This document shows, one piece after another, positions 37,798 to 46,838 of a DNA stretch of 64,000 nt. The stretch spans positions 1 to 64,000 of the forward strand of contig NZ_MDEQ02000008.1 in the NCBI RefSeq assembly GCF_001883705.2, read 5' to 3'. Within the stretch, counting starts at the first letter, position 1. Each line of letters starts with the position of its first letter. The translations under genes and the position numbers were made by a program. Source of the DNA: Burkholderia catarinensis (GTDB lineage: Bacteria; Pseudomonadota; Gammaproteobacteria; Burkholderiales; Burkholderiaceae). The notes below the pieces were generated by a model. The model saw only the letters and a list, made by a program, of their open reading frames with translations, did not search any database and was not told the origin of the DNA.

Positions 37798-38642
37798 GCG
37801 CATACCGTTCCGGCCACCCGGCACCCGGCAGCGATACGCCGCTGCTCGACCTGCGAATCGCCCGCAAGCTTTACGGAGATCGCACGATCCTCGCCGATAT
37901 CGCGTTGCAGGTCGCGCGCGGCGAAATCGTCTGCGTGGTCGGTCCGAGCGGTTGCGGGAAGAGCACGCTGTTGCGGATCGTCGCCGGTCTCGACACGGAC
38001 TTCCGCGGCAGCGTCACGCTGGACGGCAGCGCGCTCGCCGGGCCGTCTGCGCGCATCGGCGTGATCTTTCAGGAGCCGCGGCTGCTGCCGTGGCTCTCGA
38101 TCGCGGACAACGTCGGCTTCGCGTCCGGCCCGGGAGGCGGCCGTGCGCCGAGCGTCGGGCGGTTGCTCGACGAAGTCGGCCTGGCCGGCGTCGCGCGGCA
38201 ACTGCCGGCCACGTTGTCGGGCGGGATGGCCCAACGCGCCGCGATCGCGCGCGGGCTGTTCGGCGAGCCGGATCTGCTGCTGCTCGACGAGCCGTTCAGC
38301 GCGGTCGACGCGATCACCCGAATGCGATTGCAGACGCTGCTGCTCTATGTCGTCCACCGGCACCGGATGGCCGCGATCGTCGTCACGCACGATCTCGACG
38401 AGGCACTGTATCTCGGCGATCGCGTGCTGATGCTCGCGCCGAACCCGGGCCGCGTCGACGACGAAATCCATGTCGCCGTCGCGCGGCCGCGCGATCGGCG
38501 CGACCCGTCGCTGGCCGCGCAGCGCGCACGGTTGCTGGATGCGTTCCAGCGGTTTCACGATCGTGCGGATGGCGCGCAACACCCGCCGCACGACCGTCAA
38601 ACATCCGGCGCCGGCATGTCGGACTCGTATCCGCGCCCGTAA
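37794..38642 (+). CDS. ssuB: Sulfonate-type ABC transporter ATPase
   Basis: A 282-residue cytoplasmic ATPase. Walker A GPSGCGKST is at residues 50-58, the Q-loop in VIFQEPRLLPWL near 93, signature LSGGM at 141-145, Walker B LLLLDEP at 161-167 and switch His199 in VVTHD. It matches SsuB/TauB/NrtD ATPases. The ATG at 37794 overlaps the permease stop (ATGA). The last 40 residues are a loose polar tail. An open frame continues upstream to 37575 but lies inside the permease gene. Confidence 0.9.
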   Translation: MSAYRSGHPAPGSDTPLLDLRIARKLYGDRTILADIALQVARGEIVCVVGPSGCGKSTLLRIVAGLDTDFRGSVTLDGSALAGPSARIGVIFQEPRLLPWLSIADNVGFASGPGGGRAPSVGRLLDEVGLAGVARQLPATLSGGMAQRAAIARGLFGEPDLLLLDEPFSAVDAITRMRLQTLLLYVVHRHRMAAIVVTHDLDEALYLGDRVLMLAPNPGRVDDEIHVAVARPRDRRDPSLAAQRARLLDAFQRFHDRADGAQHPPHDRQTSGAGMSDSYPRP

Positions 38643-39119
38643 GAAGCGGCCGGTTCAGGTTCCCCGCGCTGCGCCATCGCATCGAAGCACGGTAGTCAGC
38701 CACGCATTCGTGACGGGCGAAGCAGCCGGCATCCCGACCGGTCCCGCATCGAAACGCCTACGGCCCAGGCCGAACAGCGACCGCCAACCATACAGCGGCA
38801 GCCAGTTCATCGCGGGCAATGCCACCAGTTCCATGACGTCCCCAGTTCCGCGCTCAGCGTCTGACTGGCTTTATAGACCCCGATGCCACCGACCTGCCGG
38901 TAATTAGCGATGACAACGTTGTAGAAGACATCCCACTCCACACCGCTGACGCCGGAATTTCGATTCCGAATCCTCTCGCGGCGTCGTGCCGCCGTCCGTT
39001 GATACGTTCGATGAACCGGGCCGGCCAGGTTCCGCAGCCCCCGTTTTGCGTGCGCGGATCAACCGCTTCGATGCATCCGGCACAATACCCGGCTTCGCCA
39101 TTCGATCGCTGTCAAACCC
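38643..39119. other. Gap of 477 bases after the sulfonate importer
   Basis: No complete gene. On the minus strand two short coding-like pieces can be read: one with GVEWDVFYNVVIANYRQ around 38845-38950, and one with MELVALPAMNWLPLYGW around 38700-38835, in different frames. They look like leftovers of a broken gene, but I cannot name it. Confidence 0.35.
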
Positions 39120-39653
39120 ATGCGCTTCGTCGTCGTCGGAACCAGTGGATCGGGAAAATCCACCTTCGCCAGCGCGCTGGCGGCTGCCGCCGGCTGCCCG
39201 TACATCGAGCTGGATCGACTCTACTGGGGGCCCGGCTGGACCGCCGTGCCGCCCGGGCAGTTCGAGCGTGCCGTGCTGGCGGCGACAGCCGGCGACCGAT
39301 GGGTCGTCGACGGGAACTACAGCGCGGTGCGCGACGTGCTGTGGTCGAGCGCCACGCACGTCGTCTGGCTCAACTTCGGGCGATGGACGGTGTTCTCCCG
39401 GGTGCTCTGGCGCACGATCAGCCGCGCTCTCATGCGCACCGAGCTTTCTCACGGCAACCGGGAGTCGCTGCGGATGGCATTCTGCTCGCGAGACTCGGTA
39501 CTGCTGTGGTCGTACACCACATTCGCCCGAAACCGCGTCAAGTTCGCCAGCCTGCGCGACGACCCGAAATACGCGCATCTGCAATGGACGGAGATCACCG
39601 AGCCATCGCGCGCCCGTACGTTCATCGACAGGCTTGCCCGCACCGGCAGTTGA
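39120..39653 (+). CDS. P-loop NTPase (adenylate kinase/FlaR-like)
   Basis: A 177-residue small P-loop protein. Walker A GTSGSGKS is at residues 7-14, followed by a conserved CPYIELDRLYWGPGW, and RWVVDGNYS around residues 60-68. This layout is typical of proteins annotated as topology modulation (FlaR) or AAA/adenylate kinase-like, thought to phosphorylate small molecules. The real substrate is not known. It is flanked by decayed sequence on both sides. Confidence 0.72.
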   Translation: MRFVVVGTSGSGKSTFASALAAAAGCPYIELDRLYWGPGWTAVPPGQFERAVLAATAGDRWVVDGNYSAVRDVLWSSATHVVWLNFGRWTVFSRVLWRTISRALMRTELSHGNRESLRMAFCSRDSVLLWSYTTFARNRVKFASLRDDPKYAHLQWTEITEPSRARTFIDRLARTGS

Positions 39654-39799
39654 GCGCGGCGCGCGCCGTCCCCGCGTCAGTCGTCGAATGTGTGTCGAGT
39701 GGATGCGCGTCGTCGTTGACGGATGCCGCGCGTTCGCCGCCTGCAAGCCGGATCGGGAGCCGCGACGCATCTCCGCCGTTGGCAACGCCCCGGTCATGC

Positions 39800-40110
39800 A
39801 ACTGTTGCAGGCATGCGTGGCCAGCGTCGCTCCGAACCAGCGCTTTATGTCGTCGAGCATCGGCACCGCTCGCGCCTGGCGCAGACTGCGTCGTTCGTCG
39901 GGTGGCTTGCCTCGGATCTGCTCTTCGAGCTCGTAGAGCATGCCGATCCGACGCAACGCCTCTTCCGTGACGGCGTTGGGACGCACCGCATGCAGGTCGT
40001 GGATTTTCCGACGCGCGTGCGCCATACAGGCGGCTTCCTGGATGGTGCCATTGCGATACAGCTCAGCGTAGCCAGCGAACGCGTCGGCGTGTAGTACGCC
40101 GACGAAGTCG
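39800..40110 (-). pseudogene. IS66-family transposase (TnpC) fragment
   Basis: On the minus strand the frame reads HADAFAGYAELYRNGTIQEA, AHARRKIHDLH, ALRRIGMLYELEEQIRGKPP and DDIKRWFGATLATH, which is the catalytic-to-late part of the IS66 TnpC transposase. It has no start and no C-terminal end, and the DNA on both sides belongs to other frames. It is a dead remnant. Two further IS66 remnants lie at 58282 and 60640. Confidence 0.8.
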
Positions 40111-40289
40111 GCGAGATGTCGCTGGGGATGCTCTCGTCTGCACTTCCGAGCATGCGGAAGTGCTGTTCCCCGCCGAGCAGGCCAGCGATGTCGATCTCGA
40201 TCTCGATCAGCTGGTGGACGTCGCACGCCAACACGCACGACAATTCGTCGGGTCAAGTGCCGCCCATCGACCGCTGGACTCTCTACGCA

Positions 40290-40321
40290 TTGATGCTAAA
40301 ATTGATGCTCGATAGCATCAA
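40290..40321. promoter_or_regulatory. VapBC operator: three TTGATGCT half-sites
   Basis: TTGATGCT occurs at 40290-40297, and again at 40302-40309 as the left arm of a perfect 8-bp inverted repeat with AGCATCAA at 40314-40321 (spacer CGAT). It ends 10 bases before the antitoxin start and overlaps the Shine-Dalgarno region. Such sites are bound by the toxin-antitoxin complex for autorepression. Confidence 0.65.
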
Positions 40322-40331
40322 AGGAGCCATC

Positions 40332-40538
40332 ATGCGTACCACTGTCACCGTTGACGACACCCTCTACGCGCGCGCGCTCGAACTCGCCGAGCCGGGCATG
40401 TCTCCCGCCGACCTGTTCCGAGCCGCCTTGGAAACGTTCGTGCGTGTCCAGGCCGGCCAACGCCTGGCCGCGCTGGGCGGTCGCGCACCCGACATGTCGG
40501 ACGTGCCGCGTCGCGCGACGGAGGCGGCCGCCCGATGA
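40332..40538 (+). CDS. vapB: VapB-type antitoxin
   Basis: A 68-residue antitoxin. The N-terminal MRTTVTVDDTLYARALEL is a ribbon-helix-helix DNA-binding fold, and the C-terminal half would wrap the toxin. The ATG at 40332 has AAGGAG 5 bases upstream, inside the operator region. It overlaps the toxin gene by 4 bases. Confidence 0.82.
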   Translation: MRTTVTVDDTLYARALELAEPGMSPADLFRAALETFVRVQAGQRLAALGGRAPDMSDVPRRATEAAAR

Positions 40539-40921
40539 GCGTCCTGGTCGATACGTCCGTGTGGGTCGAGCATTTCCGGCGGCCGCTACCAGCGCTGATC
40601 CAGTTGCTGCGCGTCGACGATGTCCTGACGCATCCATTGGTGATGCTCGAGCTCACGTGCGGAACGCCGCCCGAGCCGCGGGCACGTACCCTGGGAGACC
40701 TCGCGATGTTGCGTCAAACCCGGCTCGCGACATCGGCCGAGGTCGCGGACTGGATCGAGCGGGAACGGCTGTATGGGCGCGGATGCGGTGCCGTCGATTG
40801 CACCCTGCTGGCGTCGGTGCTGTTGACCCCGACCACCAGGCTCTGGACGCGCGATCGGCGGCTCGAGCAACTGGCGGAACAATTTGGGGTTCACTACGTA
40901 CCGACGTCTCCCCCGATTTGA
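40535..40921 (+). CDS. vapC: VapC-type toxin (PIN-domain ribonuclease)
   Basis: A 128-residue PIN-domain endoribonuclease. The four acidic metal-binding residues are Asp6 (VLVDTSVWVEHF), Glu39 (VMLEL), Asp88 (GAVDCTLLAS) and Asp107 (WTRDRRL). All are intact, so the toxin could be active. VapC proteins usually cut tRNA or rRNA. It pairs with the antitoxin by a 4-base overlap and is followed closely by an IS3-family element. Confidence 0.88.
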   Translation: MSVLVDTSVWVEHFRRPLPALIQLLRVDDVLTHPLVMLELTCGTPPEPRARTLGDLAMLRQTRLATSAEVADWIERERLYGRGCGAVDCTLLASVLLTPTTRLWTRDRRLEQLAEQFGVHYVPTSPPI

Positions 40922-40967
40922 GTAGCGCGGCGATTTAGAGTCCAATCACGTCGTCAGGAGATTGGAC

Positions 40968-41228
40968 ATGAAGAAGCAGTTCACCGAAGAACAGATCATC
41001 GGCTTCCTGCGGGAAGCGGAGAGCGGGATTCCGATCAATGAACTATGCCGCCAGCACGGCTTCTCGGAGGCCAGTTACTACCTGTGGCGCAGCAAGTTCG
41101 GCGGCATGAGCGTGCCTGACGCCAAGCGCCTGAAGGAACTGGCAGCCGAGAACGCCCGGCTGAAGAAGCGACTGGCCGAATCGCTGTTGGAGAACGAGGT
41201 CACGCGCGAAGCCTTGCGAAAAAAGTAG
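40968..41228 (+). CDS. IS3-family (IS407-like) transposase OrfA
   Basis: An 86-residue OrfA with helix-turn-helix FTEEQIIGFLREAE and CRQHGFSEASYYLWRSKFGG, followed by a leucine-zipper-like KELAAENARLKKRLAESLLE. It is complete, and the ATG at 40968 has AGGAG upstream. OrfB begins in the -1 frame at 41228, as usual in IS3 elements, but is truncated, so the element cannot transpose by itself. Confidence 0.85.
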   Translation: MKKQFTEEQIIGFLREAESGIPINELCRQHGFSEASYYLWRSKFGGMSVPDAKRLKELAAENARLKKRLAESLLENEVTREALRKK

Positions 41229-41314
41229 TGAGCGCACCGTCACGCCGAGAGTTGGTGCGCCAAATGACCCAGCATGGCTTGAGCGAACGCCGAGCCTTGC
41301 GAGTAATCGGCAAA
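41228..41314 (+). pseudogene. Truncated IS3-family OrfB
   Basis: The frame opens with SAPSRRELVRQMTQHGLSER and RALRVIG, the start of IS407-type OrfB, then leaves the family sequence at about 41314. The DDE catalytic domain is gone. The following 260 bases up to the ACT gene hold unrelated, decayed-looking sequence. Confidence 0.75.
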
Positions 41315-41578
41315 GTCGAGCACGACCGGTATCCCGCCGAAATCGTCCGGCGCCCCCTTCATACCGTTGTACGTTCGGCCGCTATAGGTTCCAGGGCAGC
41401 GTCCACGAACGAGGCTCCCGCACCGGCCTCGCCCTATTCGGGAGTCAGCGCGAACAAGCAGATCGGCCACGGCACGACGTCCCGGAATTCCTCCGGGTTG
41501 TCCGGGTGGGCAGGCTTGTTTGCAGGCCGCGCGTGACATAGATTTCTCTTTGAGACGCATCCGGTCGTAGGGGGCACC

Positions 41579-42001
41579 ATGGAACTGATCGCCGATCGTA
41601 TCGAGGTCTGGGCTGCGACTATCGAGGACAAGCCGGGCGGGCTTGCGCGAGTGTTGCGCGTATTGCGGGATGCAGGTGCCGACCTGCAGTTCATCGTTGC
41701 GCGGCGCACGCCCGAGAAGACAGGGGCGGGAGTGGTGTTCGTCGCCCCACTGCAGGGGGATAACGAGATTCGTGCCGCCGCGCAGGTGGGTTTTACGCCA
41801 ACGTCCAGCCTTCATTCCATTCGTGTGATGGGACTGGACCAGCAGGGGATCATCGCGGACTTGACCCAGAAACTTGCAGATGGGGGCATCAATCTACGCG
41901 GAGTATCGGCCGCGGTACTCGGCACGCAATTCATAGCCTATCTCGCGGTCGATACACTGAACGACGCCAATCAGGCGATCGATATTCTGCAGAGGGCATG
42001 A
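41579..42001 (+). CDS. ACT-domain protein (tandem ACT)
   Basis: A 140-residue protein made of two ACT-like modules, one starting RIEVWAATIEDKPGGLARVLRVL and one starting LHSIRVMGLDQQGIIADLTQ. ACT domains bind amino acids or other small ligands and serve as regulators. There is no catalytic domain. It starts at ATG 41579 and is alone between the IS scar and the adhesin terminator. Confidence 0.82.
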   Translation: MELIADRIEVWAATIEDKPGGLARVLRVLRDAGADLQFIVARRTPEKTGAGVVFVAPLQGDNEIRAAAQVGFTPTSSLHSIRVMGLDQQGIIADLTQKLADGGINLRGVSAAVLGTQFIAYLAVDTLNDANQAIDILQRA

Positions 42002-42095
42002 TGGACAGTACGGCACCGCAAACCTAACGGTACCTGCTTGCCGTGAGTGACTGGGAGGGGCAAATCCACGGGCAGACGCAACTAGCCGCAAGGGA

Positions 42096-42129
42096 AACAG
42101 CCCGTAACCACACGGGGAGACGGGCTGTT
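42096..42129 (-). terminator. Hairpin terminator after the adhesin gene
   Basis: AACAGCCCGT and ACGGGCTGTT form a perfect 10-bp stem with a 14-base loop. On the minus strand it is followed by TTTCCCTT. It lies 25 bases beyond the end of the adhesin gene. Confidence 0.65.
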
Positions 42130-42154
42130 AGTTCCATCATTACAAACATGCCTG

Positions 42155-45100
42155 CTAGAACTGATACCCCGCGCCCACCACCGCGCCGAAGTCCGACCGG
42201 GCGTTGCCCGTCACCGATGCCTTGACGACCCACCGGTTGCTCTCCGTCACGTACGAGTACCCGGCGGCAAAACCCTGCTGGCCGTGATAGTTCGAGGTCG
42301 CCGCCGACACCATCGAGCGGCCCGCGCCCGTCGGTTGCGGCAGGCCGGCCACCGCCATCGCCGATGCCACGCCGCCGTACATGTCCTTCTTCAGGTCGTT
42401 GACCGCGTTGTACACCTGCCCGATACGCTGGTCGGTGTAACCCTTCGCCTGCGTCGAAGCGGCCGTGAGGTTGTCGTTCAGCTGCTGCACGTTCACCGCG
42501 TCGGTCGGCGCCGTCCCGGCCGCGACGTTCGTGATCTGGCGCTCGCTGCCCTTCGCGCCGACCGAGAACGAATTGTCGCGATCGGCGACGGAGCCCTGGC
42601 CGACCGCCACCGCGTTCTTGCCGGTTGCGGTCGCCGTCGACCCGATCGAACCCGCATCGGCGCGCGCGATCCACGTCGTATTCGCATCGGTCGCCGCCGC
42701 GCGGATCTTGTCGTTGGCCGCCACGTTCTTCAACGCGTTGTTGAACTGGCCGACGTTGACCGCATCGTTGTCGTTCACCCCCGCCGCCACGCCGGTCAGC
42801 GCGCGGTCGCCCGCCGTGCCGGAGAAGTTCACGCTGGTACCGCCCGTGTCCTTCGCGACCGTGATCGCGCCGTTCGGATCCTGCTGCTGCACGAGGCCGG
42901 CCTTGCCGTTCGCGATGTTGTTCACGTTCCCCTGCAGGTTCGAAATGTCGGTCGTGTTCTTCGACACCTGCTGGTTGGTCGCGTAGAGCTGCGAGCCGTT
43001 CACCGCGTCCGTGCTGGTGGCGCTGAGCGTGCCTGCCTTCACGTTCGAGATGCGCGTGCCGCCGGCACCGCCGAGCGTGATCGAGCTCTTCGAGCTGTCG
43101 TCGTACTGCACCGCGAGCGCGCCGAGCTGGTTGAGACTCGACTGCACGCCCTTCAGTTGCTTCACGTTCACCGCGTCCGTATCGTCGGTGCCCGCCGCGA
43201 CGTTCTTGAGCACGACCGCCGAGGTTGCATCGCCGCCGACGAGCGACACCGAATTCAGCCGGTTGCCGTTCGTGTCGACGTCGTACTTGACGACGTTCTT
43301 CACCGCTTCGCCGGCCTGGTTCGACACCTGCGTGATCTGCTGTTCGAGCGCGGTTTTCACGCCCGACAGCTGGCCGCCGTTCACCGCGTCCGTGCTGCCC
43401 GCGGCGACGTTGCCGTCAGCCACGTTCGTCAGCTTCGTCGGCGCACCGCCGCGCGCCGCGCTGTACGCGCCGAGCTTCGGGTCGAACTGCAGCGCGTCCT
43501 GCTGCAGCCCGGCGATCGCGGCCGTGTTGCCGGCGATATTCGTTTCGGCATTGCCGATGCGCGTTTCGTGATTCTCGAGCGTCGTCGTATTGCTGCCGAC
43601 GCGGCCGTCGAGATTCGTGAGCGCGTCGCCGACATTGTTGAACGAGCCGCCGCCGACCTTGTAGTTCGGTGCGCTGATCGAGCCGTCCGGATTCGCCGTC
43701 GCGCCGCCGCCGAGCGCGGCCGCGGTGCTGTCGATCGCGCCGCGCAGTTGCGCGCCGTTCACCGCGTCCGTGCTGCCTGCCGCGACGTTGCCTGCCGCGA
43801 CATTGGTCACGCGCACCGGGCTCCCGCCGTTGCCCGCGCCGAGCGACACCTGCTGCTTGCTTGCATCGTCGTACTTCACGGCGAGCGCGTCGAGCTGGCT
43901 CGTGCCGTCGTGAATCGCCGCGCTCAACTGGTCGACGTTGACCGCGTCCGTACCGTTCTTGCCGGCCGCGACGTTGCCGATGCGTTGCGGTCCGTGGCCG
44001 CCGTGGCTCGCATCGTAGACGCCGAGGCCCGGGTTCCACTGCAGCGCATCCTGCTGGAGCGCGGCGATGTTGCCCGTATTCGTCGTCACCTGGTTGCCGA
44101 CGTTCGTGATCGACTGGTTGAGCGTGTCGGTCGCCTTGCCGAGCTGGCCCACGTTCACGGCGTCGCTCGCGGCAACGCCGTCCGCGACGTTGTGCAGGCC
44201 GACCGGCGCCGACGCACCCGTGCCGCCGAGCGTGACACCGCTGTGCGCGTCGTCGTCGTACTGCACGGCGTTCTTCGTCGCGCTGCTGATCTGGCTGGTG
44301 ATCGACGTGCTGAGGTTGCCCAGCGTCGTACTGAGGTTGTTCGTCACGCTCGTGCTGAGCGACGCCAGGCCGCCGTTCAGTTGCCCGACGTTCACCGCGT
44401 CGGTATTGGCGACGCCGGCCGCGACATTGTGCAGCGTCGTGCCGTTCGTGCCGGCGAACGTCACCGAGTCGAAGCCGCTCGCGCCGTCGTACTTCACGTT
44501 GCGCGTATCGGCCGCCTGCAGGTTGCCGATGTTCGACGCCGCCGTGCTCAGCGATGCGTTGATGCCGGTGACGCTGCCCTGCAGGTTCGTGATGTTCGAG
44601 GCCGCCGTCGAAACGGACGTTTGCAGCGGCGCGATGCTGCCCTTCAACTGGCCGACGTTGACCGCGTCGGTATCGGCGACGCCGGCCGCGAGGCCGCCGA
44701 TGGTCGTGCCGTTGCTGCCGTCGAGCGCGATCGCCGCATGCGAATTGTCCGTGTATTTCACGACGTTCTGGGTCGCCGCGACGATGCTCGTGCTGAGGCT
44801 GTTGCCCACGCTGGTCACGCGCTGGTCGACGTTCGAGATCGTGGTCGACAGCGAATTGCCGACCGACGTCACGCGCGCGTCGACGTTGCCGATGCTCGTG
44901 CTGAGCGTGCTGTTCACGTTCTTCAACTGCTGGACGTTGACGGCGTCCGTATCGGCCGCGCCTGCAGCGACGTTCTTGAGCTGGCGTTCGCTGCCGAGCG
45001 CGCCGAACGACACCGCGCCGCCGACCGGCGCGGCCGTGCCGCCGAATACCGGCGTGCCGCCGTTGTTCGCGCCGACGCTGCCCGACCCGATCGCCACCTG

Positions 45101-45748
45101 GTTGCTGTCGTTCGTCTGTGCGCCCGCACCGATCGCCACCGATTGCGTGCCGCCGGCGCGCGTCTGCGTCGCCGCGTCGTACGCGGCGCCGTTCGATACG
45201 CCGTCGCTCGACGTCGGGTTCGCGCCGCCGATCGCAACCGAGCGATCGCCGCTCGCCAGCGCCGAGTGGCCGAGCGCGATCGAGCTGGTGCCGTGCGCAT
45301 CCGCGACGTTGCCGAGCGCCATCGAGTAGTCGCCGATCGCGGCCGACTGCCGGCCGACGGCGAGCGACGTATTGCCTTGCGCGACGGCCACCGTGCCGAT
45401 CGCCGTGGCCGAGTTCGCCAGCGCCTGCGAGCCGACGCCGATCGCAATCGCGCCGCCGCTGCCGGCGCTGCCCTTGCTGCCTGCATTCGACTGGTCGCCG
45501 ATCGCGATGCCGCTGGAGCCCGCCTTCGCATTCGTGCCCTGCGTCACGTTCGTGGTGCTCACCGCGACGAAGGTCCCGTTCTTCGTTGCAACGCACAGCG
45601 GGTTCGTCCCGTCGATGCACTGGCCGTTCAGCGCGTTGTCCGGGTTGCCGCGATCGACGAAATTGTCCGCGTGTGCGGCTCCGGCGATCAGCACGCCTGC
45701 GCCGGTGAACATGGCGGCGGCGAGCGCCGAAATCTGCTTCCTCTTCAT
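42155..45748 (-). CDS. Trimeric autotransporter adhesin (YadA/Hia-like)
   Basis: A 1197-residue surface adhesin. The signal peptide is residues 1-27 (ending AGAAHA). A head with many 14-residue YadA-type repeats (IAIG, SVAIG, QVAIG motifs) spans about 70-230. A long stalk follows, with at least nine neck motifs of the form TDAVNVxQL and coiled-coil segments rich in S, N and T. The C-terminal membrane anchor starts near NDLKKDMYGG and ends VVGAGYQF, with the terminal Phe as usual. Trimers bind host or matrix ligands. It stands alone, 90 bases before a terminator, with a long upstream noncoding region. Confidence 0.93.
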   Translation of the reverse strand: MKRKQISALAAAMFTGAGVLIAGAAHADNFVDRGNPDNALNGQCIDGTNPLCVATKNGTFVAVSTTNVTQGTNAKAGSSGIAIGDQSNAGSKGSAGSGGAIAIGVGSQALANSATAIGTVAVAQGNTSLAVGRQSAAIGDYSMALGNVADAHGTSSIALGHSALASGDRSVAIGGANPTSSDGVSNGAAYDAATQTRAGGTQSVAIGAGAQTNDSNQVAIGSGSVGANNGGTPVFGGTAAPVGGAVSFGALGSERQLKNVAAGAADTDAVNVQQLKNVNSTLSTSIGNVDARVTSVGNSLSTTISNVDQRVTSVGNSLSTSIVAATQNVVKYTDNSHAAIALDGSNGTTIGGLAAGVADTDAVNVGQLKGSIAPLQTSVSTAASNITNLQGSVTGINASLSTAASNIGNLQAADTRNVKYDGASGFDSVTFAGTNGTTLHNVAAGVANTDAVNVGQLNGGLASLSTSVTNNLSTTLGNLSTSITSQISSATKNAVQYDDDAHSGVTLGGTGASAPVGLHNVADGVAASDAVNVGQLGKATDTLNQSITNVGNQVTTNTGNIAALQQDALQWNPGLGVYDASHGGHGPQRIGNVAAGKNGTDAVNVDQLSAAIHDGTSQLDALAVKYDDASKQQVSLGAGNGGSPVRVTNVAAGNVAAGSTDAVNGAQLRGAIDSTAAALGGGATANPDGSISAPNYKVGGGSFNNVGDALTNLDGRVGSNTTTLENHETRIGNAETNIAGNTAAIAGLQQDALQFDPKLGAYSAARGGAPTKLTNVADGNVAAGSTDAVNGGQLSGVKTALEQQITQVSNQAGEAVKNVVKYDVDTNGNRLNSVSLVGGDATSAVVLKNVAAGTDDTDAVNVKQLKGVQSSLNQLGALAVQYDDSSKSSITLGGAGGTRISNVKAGTLSATSTDAVNGSQLYATNQQVSKNTTDISNLQGNVNNIANGKAGLVQQQDPNGAITVAKDTGGTSVNFSGTAGDRALTGVAAGVNDNDAVNVGQFNNALKNVAANDKIRAAATDANTTWIARADAGSIGSTATATGKNAVAVGQGSVADRDNSFSVGAKGSERQITNVAAGTAPTDAVNVQQLNDNLTAASTQAKGYTDQRIGQVYNAVNDLKKDMYGGVASAMAVAGLPQPTGAGRSMVSAATSNYHGQQGFAAGYSYVTESNRWVVKASVTGNARSDFGAVVGAGYQF

Positions 45749-46838
45749 GGTCTTCTGCTCCGTTTGTGTAGCGTTTGGTTTGAATACGGACTACTTACTT
45801 TTATCGAAGGATTCGACTGCGATTACGACTGCGATTGCGACTTCAGTGCGGAACCGGATTCCGGTGCCCGGCCTGACCGTGTCGAAGGCGACACGCATCG
45901 ACCGCCCGTATCGACAGGGCGTTCGAAGGCCCGGGCACGCCGTTCGTGTTCCGGCCCGTTCCGTTAATCCGGCAATTACATTAGGAATACATATCGCTGT
46001 TTATGGACGAGTTTGCCCCCGAACTGAATCCCGAGATTCAACCCGCCGTTATAAACATCTTGAATCTGGCGCCGCGCCGACCGCGGCCAACCCCGTTTCT
46101 TTTATTTCATCTCCGGCAACCGGATTTCCGCTTTCGCGCAACGAACCTGCGTTCGGAGACACACATCAATTGATGCATTTGACCCGAATCGCACAACGCC
46201 CGTCACATCTCACCGTGCCTTGCGTTGCGCTTCGTTACATTCAAAGTTCGGACGAATTATGAGACACGACCTAAATTTATTGAAGACAACATTCTTTATA
46301 GATTGTAAAACTCAATAAATTCAATGCGTTACGATAAACTTCAGCGCCTCGCAAACGATTGCGCTTCACATCGGTTAATCGGGATGTTTTTTGAAGCGGA
46401 TAAATGCTTTGCCGAAGCGGATTGCAATTAAATACCGCCAAAGAAATGCCGACATAAAGCCAGCGGACTGCTCGTCAGCACAAACCGCGAAGCGCCGCGA
46501 ACCATCCGGAAAGCGGCGTGAAATGAATAGAGTCGGCGCGTCTGGCGAGAATCGAAATATGCTCCTACAATTCCGCTCGCATCGATACCGGCAGTCGCGC
46601 ACTTTTCAGCGCGCGACCACGGCAACGCTCCGCGGCTTTGCCGGCTCAGTGATCAGAACAACCAACACCGGGTATTGCGCCGACCGGTTGCCTGTCGCGC
46701 AGTCCGGCGAAATCCGGCTGTCGATGCGAGCGTGCGATGCGTTTGTGCATCGTCATAGAGCGGCTTCCGACGATTCCCCCGAACCGGGCAGGCCGCCCGC
46801 GGGATCGCAGCCAACCGCCTTTCCAGAACAGGTACACG
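45749..46838. other. Long noncoding region between the adhesin and a response regulator
   Basis: Almost 1.1 kb without a supported gene, in contrast to the dense coding around it. It serves two divergent genes. The composition is clearly A/T-richer from about 46240 to 46450. A long inverted repeat sits at 46274-46321. I see no good open frame with a ribosome site. Regulatory binding sites or a small RNA are possible. Confidence 0.4.
46274..46321. repeat. A/T-rich 10-bp inverted repeat
   Basis: AATTTATTGA (46274-46283) and TCAATAAATT (46312-46321) are perfect 10-bp inverted arms with a 28-base A/T-rich spacer, which itself has ACAA and TTGT near its ends. It could be an operator pair, an RNA hairpin or an H-NS-like nucleation site. 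The function is not shown. Confidence 0.5.

Noticed and set aside
41315..41578. A minus-strand frame with a YNGMKGAPDDFGG-like segment as a gene
   Set aside because: No start, frame breaks and location inside an IS scar; no family recognised.
42284..45967. A 1227-codon frame antisense to the adhesin
   Set aside because: It is made of Arg/Val/Asp/His repeats that merely mirror the adhesin repeats.
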